DNA from: G965216695 sp965216695
GTDB lineage: Bacteria; Pseudomonadota; Gammaproteobacteria; Pseudomonadales; Azotimanducaceae
Length of the DNA stretch: 64,000 nt
Reading direction: 5' to 3'
Assembly (NCBI GenBank): GCA_965216695.1
Contig: OZ244212.1
Coordinates: forward strand, 124,001-188,000
This document shows, in pieces, positions 26,356 through 34,114 of the stretch. The notes under the pieces are model-generated. The model did not search any database. It had not been told where the DNA came from and was given only the letters and a program-made list of their open reading frames with translations. A program made the position numbers and the translations under genes. The first letter of the stretch is position 1; each line of letters begins with the position of its first letter.

Positions 26356-26391
26356 TTGACTATTGTATATACATACAGTATGACGTATAGT
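26356..26391 (+). promoter_or_regulatory. Candidate sigma-70 promoter overlapping LexA box
   Basis: Two alternative hexamer pairs with 17-nt spacers surround the LexA box: TTGACT (26356-26361) with TATGAC (26379-26384), and TTGTAT (26363-26368) with TATAGT (26386-26391). Either would be blocked by LexA bound at 26361-26380. Expected transcription start is near 26391-26398. Confidence 0.6.
26361..26380 (+). promoter_or_regulatory. LexA (SOS) operator
   Basis: TATTGTATATACATACAGTA matches the E. coli LexA consensus TACTGTATATATATACAGTA at 18 of 20 positions, with the core TTGT-N8-ACAG one base from CTGT-N8-ACAG. It lies about 90 nt upstream of the 126-codon ORF and 22 nt before a short leader ORF, in the right place to repress a DNA-damage-inducible transcript on the plus strand. 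Confidence 0.8.
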
Positions 26392-26402
26392 TCATTGGTC
26401 AC

Positions 26403-26474
26403 ATGCCATCTACCCGCATTGACCCAATAGGATTTGCGAGAACTATTGCGAAAGGAATTGCGAGCCTCAGATGA
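26403..26474 (+). CDS. Possible 23-residue leader peptide
   Basis: ATG 26403 opens a 23-codon frame (starting MPSTRIDPIGFARTIAKG) whose TGA at 26472-26474 overlaps the ATG of the next ORF (ATGA). It lies directly behind the LexA-box promoter. The ATGA arrangement would allow translational coupling. No recognised family, and a short frame can arise by chance; the evidence is positional only. Confidence 0.35.
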   Translation: MPSTRIDPIGFARTIAKGIASLR

Positions 26475-26851
26475 CAAGCCAGCCACCGAACAGTCCAGAG
26501 CCAACAGATAAGCCAATCGGCAAGCCGTTAAAACAGAATGTTCGCCAGCCAGTGCGCGCGGAACGCATGCAGCAGTCACTCGATCTGTTCGAGGCCGCCA
26601 ACGACGCCGATCAAAATCATGCACAGCATGGTGTCGCGCTGGGGGAACGAGCCGTCACTGCCCATCTTGTGGCGGCTCGGCGTCTTTCGCGGCAGATGCG
26701 TAAACTCTCGACCCGATCGAATCGGCACCACCTCACGGGGCGCAAAATCTGTCGGCTGCTGATTGCAGCGCTCGACGCGCAGGCCGCCGAGGATGCACGG
26801 CACGAGGACGACCGCATCCACCAGGGGTCGCAGCGTCGTCATAGCGCCTGA
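26471..26851 (+). CDS. Unrecognised 126-residue protein in LexA-controlled position
   Basis: Starts at ATG 26471 in ATGA overlap with a short leader ORF, with GAGCC a few nt upstream as a weak ribosome-binding site. The protein is hydrophilic: a Pro/Lys-rich N-terminus (about 1-30), then a helical, charged part rich in Arg, Ala, His and Gln (RMQQSLDLFEAANDADQ, VAARRLSRQMRKL, LLIAALDAQAAEDARHEDD). No membrane segment, no enzyme motif and no family that I recognise; it does not resemble SulA. Codon use is compatible with the genome but the His/Arg/Gln-rich C-terminus could also be a chance frame. The case for a gene rests mainly on the LexA box upstream. If real, a DNA-damage-induced protein. 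Confidence 0.4.
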   Translation: MTSQPPNSPEPTDKPIGKPLKQNVRQPVRAERMQQSLDLFEAANDADQNHAQHGVALGERAVTAHLVAARRLSRQMRKLSTRSNRHHLTGRKICRLLIAALDAQAAEDARHEDDRIHQGSQRRHSA

Positions 26852-27090
26852 CGCCGCTCCGGATCTCCTGCGGGGCTCGTCTCGCAGACGCATCACAAAC
26901 AGCCCTGATATCGCCCCGACCTTCGACCGGTAATCCGTTACGATTCGTCCGTGTATGTGTGATTGGACGCACAGCCGGAGTATTCTTGCGCCCATACCAT
27001 GACTCAAAATCCGCATGCCAGACGGAACCCGTGTTCCGCTGAAACCTGCAAAAACCTCGTAAGTAGCTCTCAGACAAGGATTTAGTGAGC

Positions 27091-27918
27091 ATGATCGACA
27101 AATGCCTTTTCCCGGTGGCCGGTTACGGGACGCGCTTCCTGCCCGCGACGAAAGCAATGCCCAAAGAGATGCTTCCCGTGCTCGACAGGCCGCTCGTGCA
27201 ATACGGGGTGGAGGAGGCCTACCACGCGGGCGCGTCGCAGATTGCGTTTGTTACCGGCCGCGGCAAGCGCGCGATCGAGGACCACTTCGATACCAGCTAC
27301 GAACTCGAACACCAGATCGCCGGGACTGGCAAAGAAAAGATGCTTGACGGTATTCGCGAGTTAATCGACAACTGCACCTTCTCGTACACCCGCCAGATAG
27401 AAATGAAGGGACTCGGTCACGCGATCATGAGCGGGCGCACGCTCGTAGGCGACGAACCGTTTGGCGTCGTGCTGGCCGATGACCTGTGCTTCGCCGAACC
27501 AATCGGTGTACTCGGCCAGATGGTTCGATTGTACAAGCAGTTTCGGTGCAGCATCGTTGCGATCGAAGAAGTTCCGGCAGATCAGACCAAGAGCTATGGC
27601 GTAATTCAGGGCGACGCCCTCAGCGACCGCTTGTTTCGAGTGACCGACATGGTCGAAAAACCGGAACCGAAAGACGCACCGAGCAATCTTGCAATCATCG
27701 GCCGTTACATCCTCACTCCGGATATCTTCGACATCCTCGACGCGACCAAGCCTGGCATTAACGGCGAGATCCAGATAACCGATGCGCTGCTCGAACAGGC
27801 AAACAACGGTTGCGTCATCGCGTACAAATTTGAAGGGCGCCGTTTCGATTGTGGATCGGTGGCTGGATTCGTGGATGCCACGAATTACTGTTTCCGCGAG
27901 CACTACACCTGTCCTTAG
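27091..27918 (+). CDS. galU: UTP-glucose-1-phosphate uridylyltransferase GalU
   Basis: 275 residues from ATG 27091, beginning MIDKCLFPVAGYGTRFLPATKAMPKEMLPV, the nucleotide-binding signature of the short GalU type; a GTG two codons upstream (27085) is a minor alternative. Further motifs: VLADDLCFAEP, YGVIQGD, MVEKP and the C-terminal KFEGRRFDCGSVAGFVDA with substrate lysine and Asp. It makes UDP-glucose from UTP and glucose-1-phosphate for LPS, exopolysaccharide and trehalose pathways. Single gene; the 239 nt upstream hold no feature that I can support. Confidence 0.96.
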   Translation: MIDKCLFPVAGYGTRFLPATKAMPKEMLPVLDRPLVQYGVEEAYHAGASQIAFVTGRGKRAIEDHFDTSYELEHQIAGTGKEKMLDGIRELIDNCTFSYTRQIEMKGLGHAIMSGRTLVGDEPFGVVLADDLCFAEPIGVLGQMVRLYKQFRCSIVAIEEVPADQTKSYGVIQGDALSDRLFRVTDMVEKPEPKDAPSNLAIIGRYILTPDIFDILDATKPGINGEIQITDALLEQANNGCVIAYKFEGRRFDCGSVAGFVDATNYCFREHYTCP

Positions 27919-28053
27919 ACAACGGACTTCGCGCGGTGGTATTCGACGGCCATCATGGGTATAAAGCCGCCAGCGCGTGTAACACGACGATGCGTTGGAC
28001 GTGCATTATGCCGTCCCTGACTAACCCACCCCTGATATAGGAGATATCACAGA

Positions 28054-28674
28054 GTGCTGGAGATCGTACAAGCCGGCGGCGTTCTGATGGTGCCGATTCT
28101 TCTCTGCAGTGTGGTTGCCGCCGCCATAAGTGTGGAACGATTGTGGACACTACAACGCCAGCGTATTGCACCCAAAGCACTTCTGAGCGAGGTGTGGGGC
28201 GAAGTCAAAACCGGAGAACTGGAGCCTGCAAAGTTGAAGGAGCTTCGGGCGGCGAGTCCGCTGGGACAGGTCTTTGCATCTGGGCTTGCGAACGCGAAGC
28301 GCGGTCGCGACGTTATGAAGGAGGCAATGGAAGAGGCTGCCAGTCAGGTCAGCCACGAATTGGAGCGCTATCTGACGGCACTGGGAATCATCGCGTCCAT
28401 CTCGCCACTGATCGGTTTGCTGGGCACCGTGGTGGGGATGATCAATGTGTTCAATGCGCTGATGCGGGAAGGTGCAGGGCACGCAAACGTACTCGCCGGC
28501 GGCATCTCTCAGGCGTTGATAACCACTGCGGCCGGTCTGGCAGTCGCGATACCGGCGTTGATTTTTCATCGCTTTTTTCTGCGCCGGGTCGACGAACTCG
28601 TGGTCAGTATGGAGCAGGAAGCGAGTAAACTCGTAGACATCGTGCATGGCGAAGCGGAAGACCCGCGACTTTAG
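28054..28674 (+). CDS. exbB: ExbB/TolQ-type proton-channel protein
   Basis: 206 residues from GTG 28054 (AGGAG ten nt upstream). Three transmembrane helices are seen: near residues 8-28, and a pair at about 105-130 (LGIIASISPLIGLLGTVVGMINVFNAL) and 145-172 (GGISQALITTAAGLAVAIPALIFHRFF), the conserved MotA/TolQ/ExbB core. With ExbD it forms the proton-driven motor that powers TonB-dependent outer-membrane transport. No tonB follows; msbA-lpxK is next. Pairing with ExbD 9 nt downstream and the synteny with lpxK favour the ExbB name over TolQ. Confidence 0.9.
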   Translation: MLEIVQAGGVLMVPILLCSVVAAAISVERLWTLQRQRIAPKALLSEVWGEVKTGELEPAKLKELRAASPLGQVFASGLANAKRGRDVMKEAMEEAASQVSHELERYLTALGIIASISPLIGLLGTVVGMINVFNALMREGAGHANVLAGGISQALITTAAGLAVAIPALIFHRFFLRRVDELVVSMEQEASKLVDIVHGEAEDPRL

Positions 28675-28683
28675 GGGCAGAGC

Positions 28684-29112
28684 ATGAAATTCAAGCGGCG
28701 CGGCCGGCTCGAAGCCGCGGTGGAGCTGACGCCACTTATCGATGTAGTGTTCCTTCTGCTGATCTTTTTCATGGTCTCGACCACCTTCATCCGCGAAACC
28801 CAGGTCAAGATCAATCTGCCGGAAGCGTCCGGTGAACTACTCGAGGTTGAGCCCCAGGTGATCGAAATCACCGTCGACAGCCGGGGAGAGTACGCGCTTA
28901 ACGGCCGCTTACTCGTCAACAACGAGATTCGCACGCTGATGAAGGCGCTGGACGAAACGCTCGACGGGGAGGCAGTGGACCAGCAGCGAATCGTCATTAC
29001 TGCGGATGCAAACGCGAGCCATCAGTCAGTAGTGCGCGCGATGGACGCCGCAGGAAAATCGGGACTCACTCGCGTGAGCATCACCACGCAACCACCCGCT
29101 GATGAAGGATAG
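28684..29112 (+). CDS. exbD: ExbD/TolR-type biopolymer transport protein
   Basis: 142 residues. The single N-terminal helix contains the proton-binding Asp in VELTPLIDVVFLLLIFFMVSTTF, and the periplasmic domain follows to the C-terminus. It works with ExbB as the stator/rotor of the TonB motor. Its last 11 nt overlap the start of the msbA-lpxK fusion, implying co-translation of the ExbBD motor with lipid A genes. Confidence 0.92.
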   Translation: MKFKRRGRLEAAVELTPLIDVVFLLLIFFMVSTTFIRETQVKINLPEASGELLEVEPQVIEITVDSRGEYALNGRLLVNNEIRTLMKALDETLDGEAVDQQRIVITADANASHQSVVRAMDAAGKSGLTRVSITTQPPADEG

Positions 29113-32005
29113 CGAGCAGGGGACATACCGCCGTCTGCTGACCTACGTGCGGCCGTACTGGCCGCTCTTTCTCCTCGCCGTAATCGGTTTCTTTCTCGGC
29201 AGCGGGGCGGAGGGCTATTTCGTAACGGTATTCGGCGACCTGATCGACAGCTGGGACAAAGGTTCGTTCCGCGGCGACGCGCTGTGGTTCATACCCACGG
29301 TAATGATCGGCGCCGCGCTGGTGCGCGCGATAGGCGAATTCGTTGGCGAAGTCCTCCTCGGCCAGGTGTCGTTCAGCGTCGTTCACAACATTCGCGTTGC
29401 ACTGTTCGACAAGTACCTCACATTGCCGAGCCGGTATTACGACAGTGCCACGCAGGGGCATCTCGTTTCCCGCATGACGTACAACGTCGCTCAGTTAAGG
29501 GACACCGGCACGGAAGCGCTGAAGTCCATTCTGCAGGACGGCGGTAAGGTCATTGTGTTCTTCGGCATCATGCTCTACATCAACTGGCAGCTGACGCTGA
29601 TCTTCGTCGTCAGCGCGCCGATCGTTGGCGTGGTAGTGAACTACACGAGCAAGCGATTCCGGCGTATCAGCACCCGCATTCAGGACTCGATGGGCGACGT
29701 AACGCATATCACGACCGAAGCCGTGAACGGATATCGCGCCATACGCATCTACGGTGGCGATGCGATCGAGCGTAAACGGTTCCACCGCGCCAGCCACCGC
29801 AATCGCCGGCAGCACCTGAAAATGATCGCGACCAAGGTGGTCAGCACCCAGCTCATTCAAGTGTTTGTCGTGCTCGCGATTGCACTCTTGATCGTGCTGT
29901 TGTTCCGCTCGGAAATCGCAGAAACCATGTCCAAGGGGCAGCTGGTCACGTTTCTCGGATTGGCCGGCATGCTGATGCGACCCATCCGGAAACTGTCCGA
30001 GGTCAATTCACGGCTGCAGCGCGGTCTCGCCGCCGCCGAAGACGTCTTCCACAATCTGGATCTGGGCGACGAACGTGACGACGGCACGCTGGCCGTGGAG
30101 CGTGTAGAAGGGCGTATTCGTTTCGAAGACGTCACGTTCGCCTACGAAAGCGACGCATCACCCGTGCTGGATGACGTCACGTTCGAGATCGAACCCGGCG
30201 AGACGGTGGCGGTTGTAGGGCGGTCCGGTAGCGGCAAAACGACGCTGGCAAGCCTGATCCCGAGATTCTACGACGTGGAAAATGGCCGCATTCTCATCGA
30301 CGGCGAGCCGATCGCGTCGTACCAGCTTGCAAACCTGCGACGGCAGATTGCTTCAGTCAACCAACAGGTGGTGCTGTTCAACGACACGCTGCGCAACAAC
30401 ATCGCCTACGGAGTGCTTGGCACGGCGTCCGATGACGCCATCGATGAAGCCGTACGACGCGCTCACGCCGACGTGTTCATCGACGAGCTCCCCGAGGGTC
30501 TCGAGACGGTGATCGGCGATGACGGTGTGCTGCTCTCGGGCGGGCAGCGGCAGCGCGTTGCCATCGCTCGGGCGTTGTTGAAAGACGCTCCAATCCTGAT
30601 TCTGGACGAAGCGACCTCCGCCTTGGATACAGAGTCCGAACGGCACATTCAGGCTGCACTGGAAGAGGTGATGCGTGGACGAACGACGATTGTAATTGCG
30701 CATCGGCTGTCCACTGTGGAGAAGGCGGATCGAATTCTGGTCATGGAAGACGGACGTATTCTGGAGCAAGGGTCCCATGACGATTTGTTGGAGCGCGACG
30801 GCCCGTACGCGGCCCTGTACCGCGCTCAGTTTTCCGACACGCCTTCGCCGCGCGGGCGCCGCCGCCGAGCCGGCACCGCGCGGGTCGAACGTTCGAAGGA
30901 TCGTCCGGTGGATCGGTCCAACGGCGCGCAGGTCTCGCGAGGCGCCGCGCCCAAACCGCCGGCGGGCACCACGGCATTGAGTCATCGCGTGAACGAACGC
31001 TGGTACTCGAACAGCGCCAATCCGGTGATGAAACCGCTGAGTCGCATGTACGCCGGGATTGCCGCCCGGCGACGCCGCGACTTCGCAACCGGCAAACGGT
31101 CGGCGTGGCGCGCTGCGCATCCAGTCGTGATCGTCGGCAACCTGACCGCGGGAGGGGCCGGTAAAACGCCGGTGGTTATCTGGATCTGCGACGCGCTGAG
31201 GTCGCGCGGCTTCCGTCCCGGGATAGTGGCGGGCGGTTACGGTGGCAGCCGCTACAAGCACGACGCATCGCCCGAGTGGGCCTTTGCAGATTCCGACCCC
31301 TACCTGCTCGGTGACGAAAGCGTGCTGCTCGCAGCGCGAACACAGTGCCCAGTTGCGGTCGCCAGAGACCGCGTCGCCGCGACAAGGTTGTTGACGTCCC
31401 GACCGGACGTAGACATCGTGATTGCTGACGACGGCCTGCAGCACTACGCGCTTGCCAGAGACGTAGAGATTGCAGTCATCGACGGTGAGCGCGGATTCGG
31501 CAACGGCCATCTGCTGCCCGCTGGGCCTCTCCGCGAGCCTCTCGAGCGACTGGAATCGGTCGACTCGGTGTTGGTGAACGGTGACATGATCGACATGCCA
31601 CCCGGGAGCGTTCGGTTCGACCTCGAGATCGAAGCGTTTGACCCGCTGCTCGGTGCGATGCAGCCTGTTGGGCCGACCGAGTTTGCAGCGCGACACCAGT
31701 CCGTCCACGCAGTTGCGGGCATTGGCAACCCGCAACGCTTCGCGCAATCGCTCAACCGGGTGGGGATTCACGCCTCCCTCCATGCGTTCGCCGACCATCA
31801 CCGCTACCGTGTACGGGATATGTTCATCGAACCGCAGATCCCGATCGTGTGTACCGAAAAAGACGCCGTGAAGCTCCGCCGGCTCGATCTGGATGCAACC
31901 ACAGGGCGACGCATCTGGGTCGCGAAAGCGAGTGTTCAGGACGACGACGCACTGTCGCAGCATCTCGACACAATCCTGCAAAAACACGCGATTGTGCCCG
32001 CGTGA
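29102..32005 (+). CDS. msbA-lpxK: Fusion of lipid A flippase MsbA and lipid A 4'-kinase LpxK
   Basis: 967 residues in one uninterrupted frame. Residues 1-580 are a full MsbA half-transporter: six helices (about 15-310) and an ATPase with Walker A VVGRSGSGKTTLA (about 372-384), signature LLSGGQRQRVAIARALL (about 477), Walker B ILILDEATSALD, and H-loop IVIAHRLSTVE. A basic, Pro/Arg/Ser-rich linker of about 45 residues follows. Residues about 630-967 are complete LpxK: VNERWYSNSANPVMKPLSRMY membrane-association segment, P-loop VVIVGNLTAGGAGKTPVV, DIVIADDGLQHYALARDVEI and GHLLPAGPLREP. MsbA flips core-lipid A across the inner membrane; LpxK adds the 4'-phosphate on its inner face. In relatives these are adjacent genes. 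In-frame TTG/GTG codons at 30977 and 30989 could give a separate LpxK but lack a clear ribosome-binding site. Confidence 0.93.
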   Translation: MKDSEQGTYRRLLTYVRPYWPLFLLAVIGFFLGSGAEGYFVTVFGDLIDSWDKGSFRGDALWFIPTVMIGAALVRAIGEFVGEVLLGQVSFSVVHNIRVALFDKYLTLPSRYYDSATQGHLVSRMTYNVAQLRDTGTEALKSILQDGGKVIVFFGIMLYINWQLTLIFVVSAPIVGVVVNYTSKRFRRISTRIQDSMGDVTHITTEAVNGYRAIRIYGGDAIERKRFHRASHRNRRQHLKMIATKVVSTQLIQVFVVLAIALLIVLLFRSEIAETMSKGQLVTFLGLAGMLMRPIRKLSEVNSRLQRGLAAAEDVFHNLDLGDERDDGTLAVERVEGRIRFEDVTFAYESDASPVLDDVTFEIEPGETVAVVGRSGSGKTTLASLIPRFYDVENGRILIDGEPIASYQLANLRRQIASVNQQVVLFNDTLRNNIAYGVLGTASDDAIDEAVRRAHADVFIDELPEGLETVIGDDGVLLSGGQRQRVAIARALLKDAPILILDEATSALDTESERHIQAALEEVMRGRTTIVIAHRLSTVEKADRILVMEDGRILEQGSHDDLLERDGPYAALYRAQFSDTPSPRGRRRRAGTARVERSKDRPVDRSNGAQVSRGAAPKPPAGTTALSHRVNERWYSNSANPVMKPLSRMYAGIAARRRRDFATGKRSAWRAAHPVVIVGNLTAGGAGKTPVVIWICDALRSRGFRPGIVAGGYGGSRYKHDASPEWAFADSDPYLLGDESVLLAARTQCPVAVARDRVAATRLLTSRPDVDIVIADDGLQHYALARDVEIAVIDGERGFGNGHLLPAGPLREPLERLESVDSVLVNGDMIDMPPGSVRFDLEIEAFDPLLGAMQPVGPTEFAARHQSVHAVAGIGNPQRFAQSLNRVGIHASLHAFADHHRYRVRDMFIEPQIPIVCTEKDAVKLRRLDLDATTGRRIWVAKASVQDDDALSQHLDTILQKHAIVPA

Positions 32006-32739
32006 CACGCTTCCATGTCGTAGTGCCAGCCAGGCTTGCGTCAACGCGTTTACCGCGTAAGCCGCTCGCCGACATCCACGGCAAGCCAATGATCGTGCGA
32101 GTCGCGGAATGCGCCGCCCGCAGCGGTGCGACATCGATATACATAGCGACTGATCATCCCGACATCGAAAGCGCTGTCGAACGAGCCGGTTACAACGCGT
32201 TACTCACCCGTGCCGATCATCCTTCGGGTTCGGATCGCGTAATGGAAGTTGCCGACCGCCTTGGCTGGTCGGATCAGGAAATCGTTGTGAATCTTCAGGG
32301 CGACGAGCCGTTGATGCCGCCGGCTCTAATCGAGCGTGCCGTCGACAACCTGAACCACGACCCCGACCTCGGCGTTACAACCCTGGCACACCCGTGCCAC
32401 CCGGAGGACATTGACGACCCCAACGTCGTGAAAGTCGTTGTCAATCTCACCGGACGCGCGATGTACTTTTCCAGATCACCGATTCCATACGCAAGATCCG
32501 CAAGCTACGAGTCGACGCCGCTGCGGCACGTAGGGCTGTACGCCTATCGCGTGTGGGCCCTCCGCCGGTTCGTATCGCTCGAGCAGACCCGGTACGAAAA
32601 AGCGGAATCTCTGGAACAGTTGCGGCTACTTGAAAACGGTATTCCGCTCTCCGTCGTGGTCACGCCAGAGCCGGTGCCCGGCGGCGTAGATACGGCAAGT
32701 GATCTCGCCCGTGTTCGCGATGCGTGGCGTGACCTTTGA
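32002..32739 (+). CDS. kdsB: CMP-Kdo synthetase KdsB
   Basis: 245 residues from GTG 32002, which overlaps the LpxK stop (GTGA); the longer frame is antisense-like. Signatures: FHVVVPARLASTRLPRKPLADI (CTP-binding loop), SGSDRVMEVADRL, VVNLQGDEPLMPP with the Mg-binding Asp, FSRSPIPYAR, HVGLYAYR, and PGGVDTASDLARV. It activates Kdo as CMP-Kdo for transfer to lipid A, so it acts right after LpxK in LPS inner-core synthesis. Length matches E. coli KdsB (248). Confidence 0.96.
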   Translation: MTRFHVVVPARLASTRLPRKPLADIHGKPMIVRVAECAARSGATSIYIATDHPDIESAVERAGYNALLTRADHPSGSDRVMEVADRLGWSDQEIVVNLQGDEPLMPPALIERAVDNLNHDPDLGVTTLAHPCHPEDIDDPNVVKVVVNLTGRAMYFSRSPIPYARSASYESTPLRHVGLYAYRVWALRRFVSLEQTRYEKAESLEQLRLLENGIPLSVVVTPEPVPGGVDTASDLARVRDAWRDL

Positions 32740-32767
32740 GGCCGAGGCGCCGCTTGATGCGTGAGCG

Positions 32768-33538
32768 CTACTTCGGTGCCATGCGAATGCCACCGTCCAC
32801 GCGAATCGTCTCGCCGTTCAAATAGCCGTTCTCGACGATCTGGCAGGCCAGGCGCGCATACTCCTCCGCGTTTCCCAAGCGTTTCGGAAACTGGACCATG
32901 TCAATGAGTGGATCACGAACGCGGTCGGGCGCTCCGGCCATCATCGGTGTCTCGAATATCCCCGGCGCGATGGTGCATACCCGAATACCCGACCGAGACA
33001 GATCGCGCGCGATCGGCAGTGTCATTCCGGCAACGCCCGCCTTACTCGCCGAATACGCCGCCTGACCGATCTGGCCGTCGAAGGCAGCCACCGAGGCGGT
33101 GTTGATGATGACACCGCGCTCCCCATCCGACGTGACCGGATCGTTGTGCTGCATCTTCTCTGCACACAGACGGAGCGTGTTGAACGTGCCGATGAGATTC
33201 ACTTCCAGAATGAACTGGAAGTGGCGCAGCGGCATCGGCCCGTCCTTGCCGAGGGTGCGACCTGCCGCACCGACGCCGGCGCAGTTGACGTTGATGTGTA
33301 CGCCGCCGAATTCCTCGCATACATTGTCTACCGCTGCCTGTACGGAGTCTTCGTCGCTCACGTTTACGACATATGCGCGGGCCGCGTCACCCAGTTCATC
33401 CGCAGTCGCTCGACCCAGATCTTCATTCAGATCGAACAGGGCTACCTTGCCACCGGCGGCCACGATACGTTCGGCAGTTGCCCGACCCAGACCCGACGCA
33501 CCTCCGGTAATCACCGCGACTTTATCCGACAATTCCAC
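32768..33538 (-). CDS. Short-chain 3-hydroxyacyl-CoA dehydrogenase (HSD10-like SDR)
   Basis: 256 residues from GTG 33538, chosen for its AGGAGGT six nt upstream; the frame runs to 33769 over the divergent alkB-like gene. Signatures: VAVITGGASGLGRATAE (NAD loop), NCAGVGAAGRTLG, NTASVAAFDGQIGQAAYSASKAG with catalytic Ser, Tyr and Lys, and PGIFETPMMAG. The long match in the FDGQIGQ-region and the C-terminal NGETIRVDGGIRMAPK fit the type 10 hydroxysteroid / 3-hydroxyacyl-CoA dehydrogenase group. Expected to oxidise short- or branched-chain 3-hydroxyacyl-CoA with NAD. It interrupts an LPS-cell wall gene order and is divergent from alkB (51 nt). Confidence 0.9.
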   Translation of the reverse strand: MELSDKVAVITGGASGLGRATAERIVAAGGKVALFDLNEDLGRATADELGDAARAYVVNVSDEDSVQAAVDNVCEEFGGVHINVNCAGVGAAGRTLGKDGPMPLRHFQFILEVNLIGTFNTLRLCAEKMQHNDPVTSDGERGVIINTASVAAFDGQIGQAAYSASKAGVAGMTLPIARDLSRSGIRVCTIAPGIFETPMMAGAPDRVRDPLIDMVQFPKRLGNAEEYARLACQIVENGYLNGETIRVDGGIRMAPK

Positions 33539-33589
33539 GCATACACCTCCTATAATTCGGGCCGAGAGTATAGCGGATGAACCCGACAC

Positions 33590-34114
33590 GTGATCCACTA
33601 CCGCCGAGCCTTCGTGCAGCACCGGACGCGGTTGATCGAGTGGTTGACGGACGGCGCACAGTGGCGCCGTGAGCGCATCCGAATGTTTGGCAAGGTTATC
33701 GAATGTCCGCGCCGAACGGCCTGGTACGGTGACCCTCAAGTCAACTACCGCTACGCGGGCGAAGATCACGTTGCCAGCGGCTGGCCGCCGTTACTCGCAG
33801 AGTTATGCACGTCCGTTTCCGATGCAACCGGCGTGCGATTCAACTTCGTGCTGATGAACCGCTACCAAACCGGCCGCGACCACATGGGCTGGCATCGCGA
33901 CGACGAACGCTGCGTGCATCCGTTGGTAGCATCGATCACGCTGGGTGAACCCCGGCGCTTCGCGATCGAACACCCCGATGGACACCGTTGGCAGCACTGT
34001 CTAGCCAATGGATCGCTATTGATATTCGATGCGCGCAGACGCCACCGCGTGCCTCCGACATCACGACCGGTCGGCGAGCGATTCAATCTGTCTTTTCGGC
34101 GCGTTGCGGCTTGA
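33590..34114 (+). CDS. AlkB-like 2-oxoglutarate/Fe(II) dioxygenase
   Basis: 174 residues from GTG 33590. The iron ligands are His102 and Asp104 (GWHRDDE) and His152 (RRRHRVPP); the 2-oxoglutarate-binding arginines are in GERFNLSFRR. VLMNRYQTGRDHMGWHRDDE and VASITLGEPRRFAI match the AlkB family (ALKBH2/3-like branch), which removes alkyl groups from DNA or RNA bases by oxidation. Its stop overlaps the murB ATG (TGATG). No Ada-type regulator or SOS box is visible nearby. Confidence 0.9.
   Translation: MIHYRRAFVQHRTRLIEWLTDGAQWRRERIRMFGKVIECPRRTAWYGDPQVNYRYAGEDHVASGWPPLLAELCTSVSDATGVRFNFVLMNRYQTGRDHMGWHRDDERCVHPLVASITLGEPRRFAIEHPDGHRWQHCLANGSLLIFDARRRHRVPPTSRPVGERFNLSFRRVAA

Noticed and set aside
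26576..26841. Minus-strand 88-codon ORF with a hydrophobic end (MTTLRPLVDAVVL...MILIGVVGG)
   Set aside because: No ribosome-binding site or family; antisense to the ORF that follows the LexA box. Kept in mind as an alternative if the plus ORF is not real.
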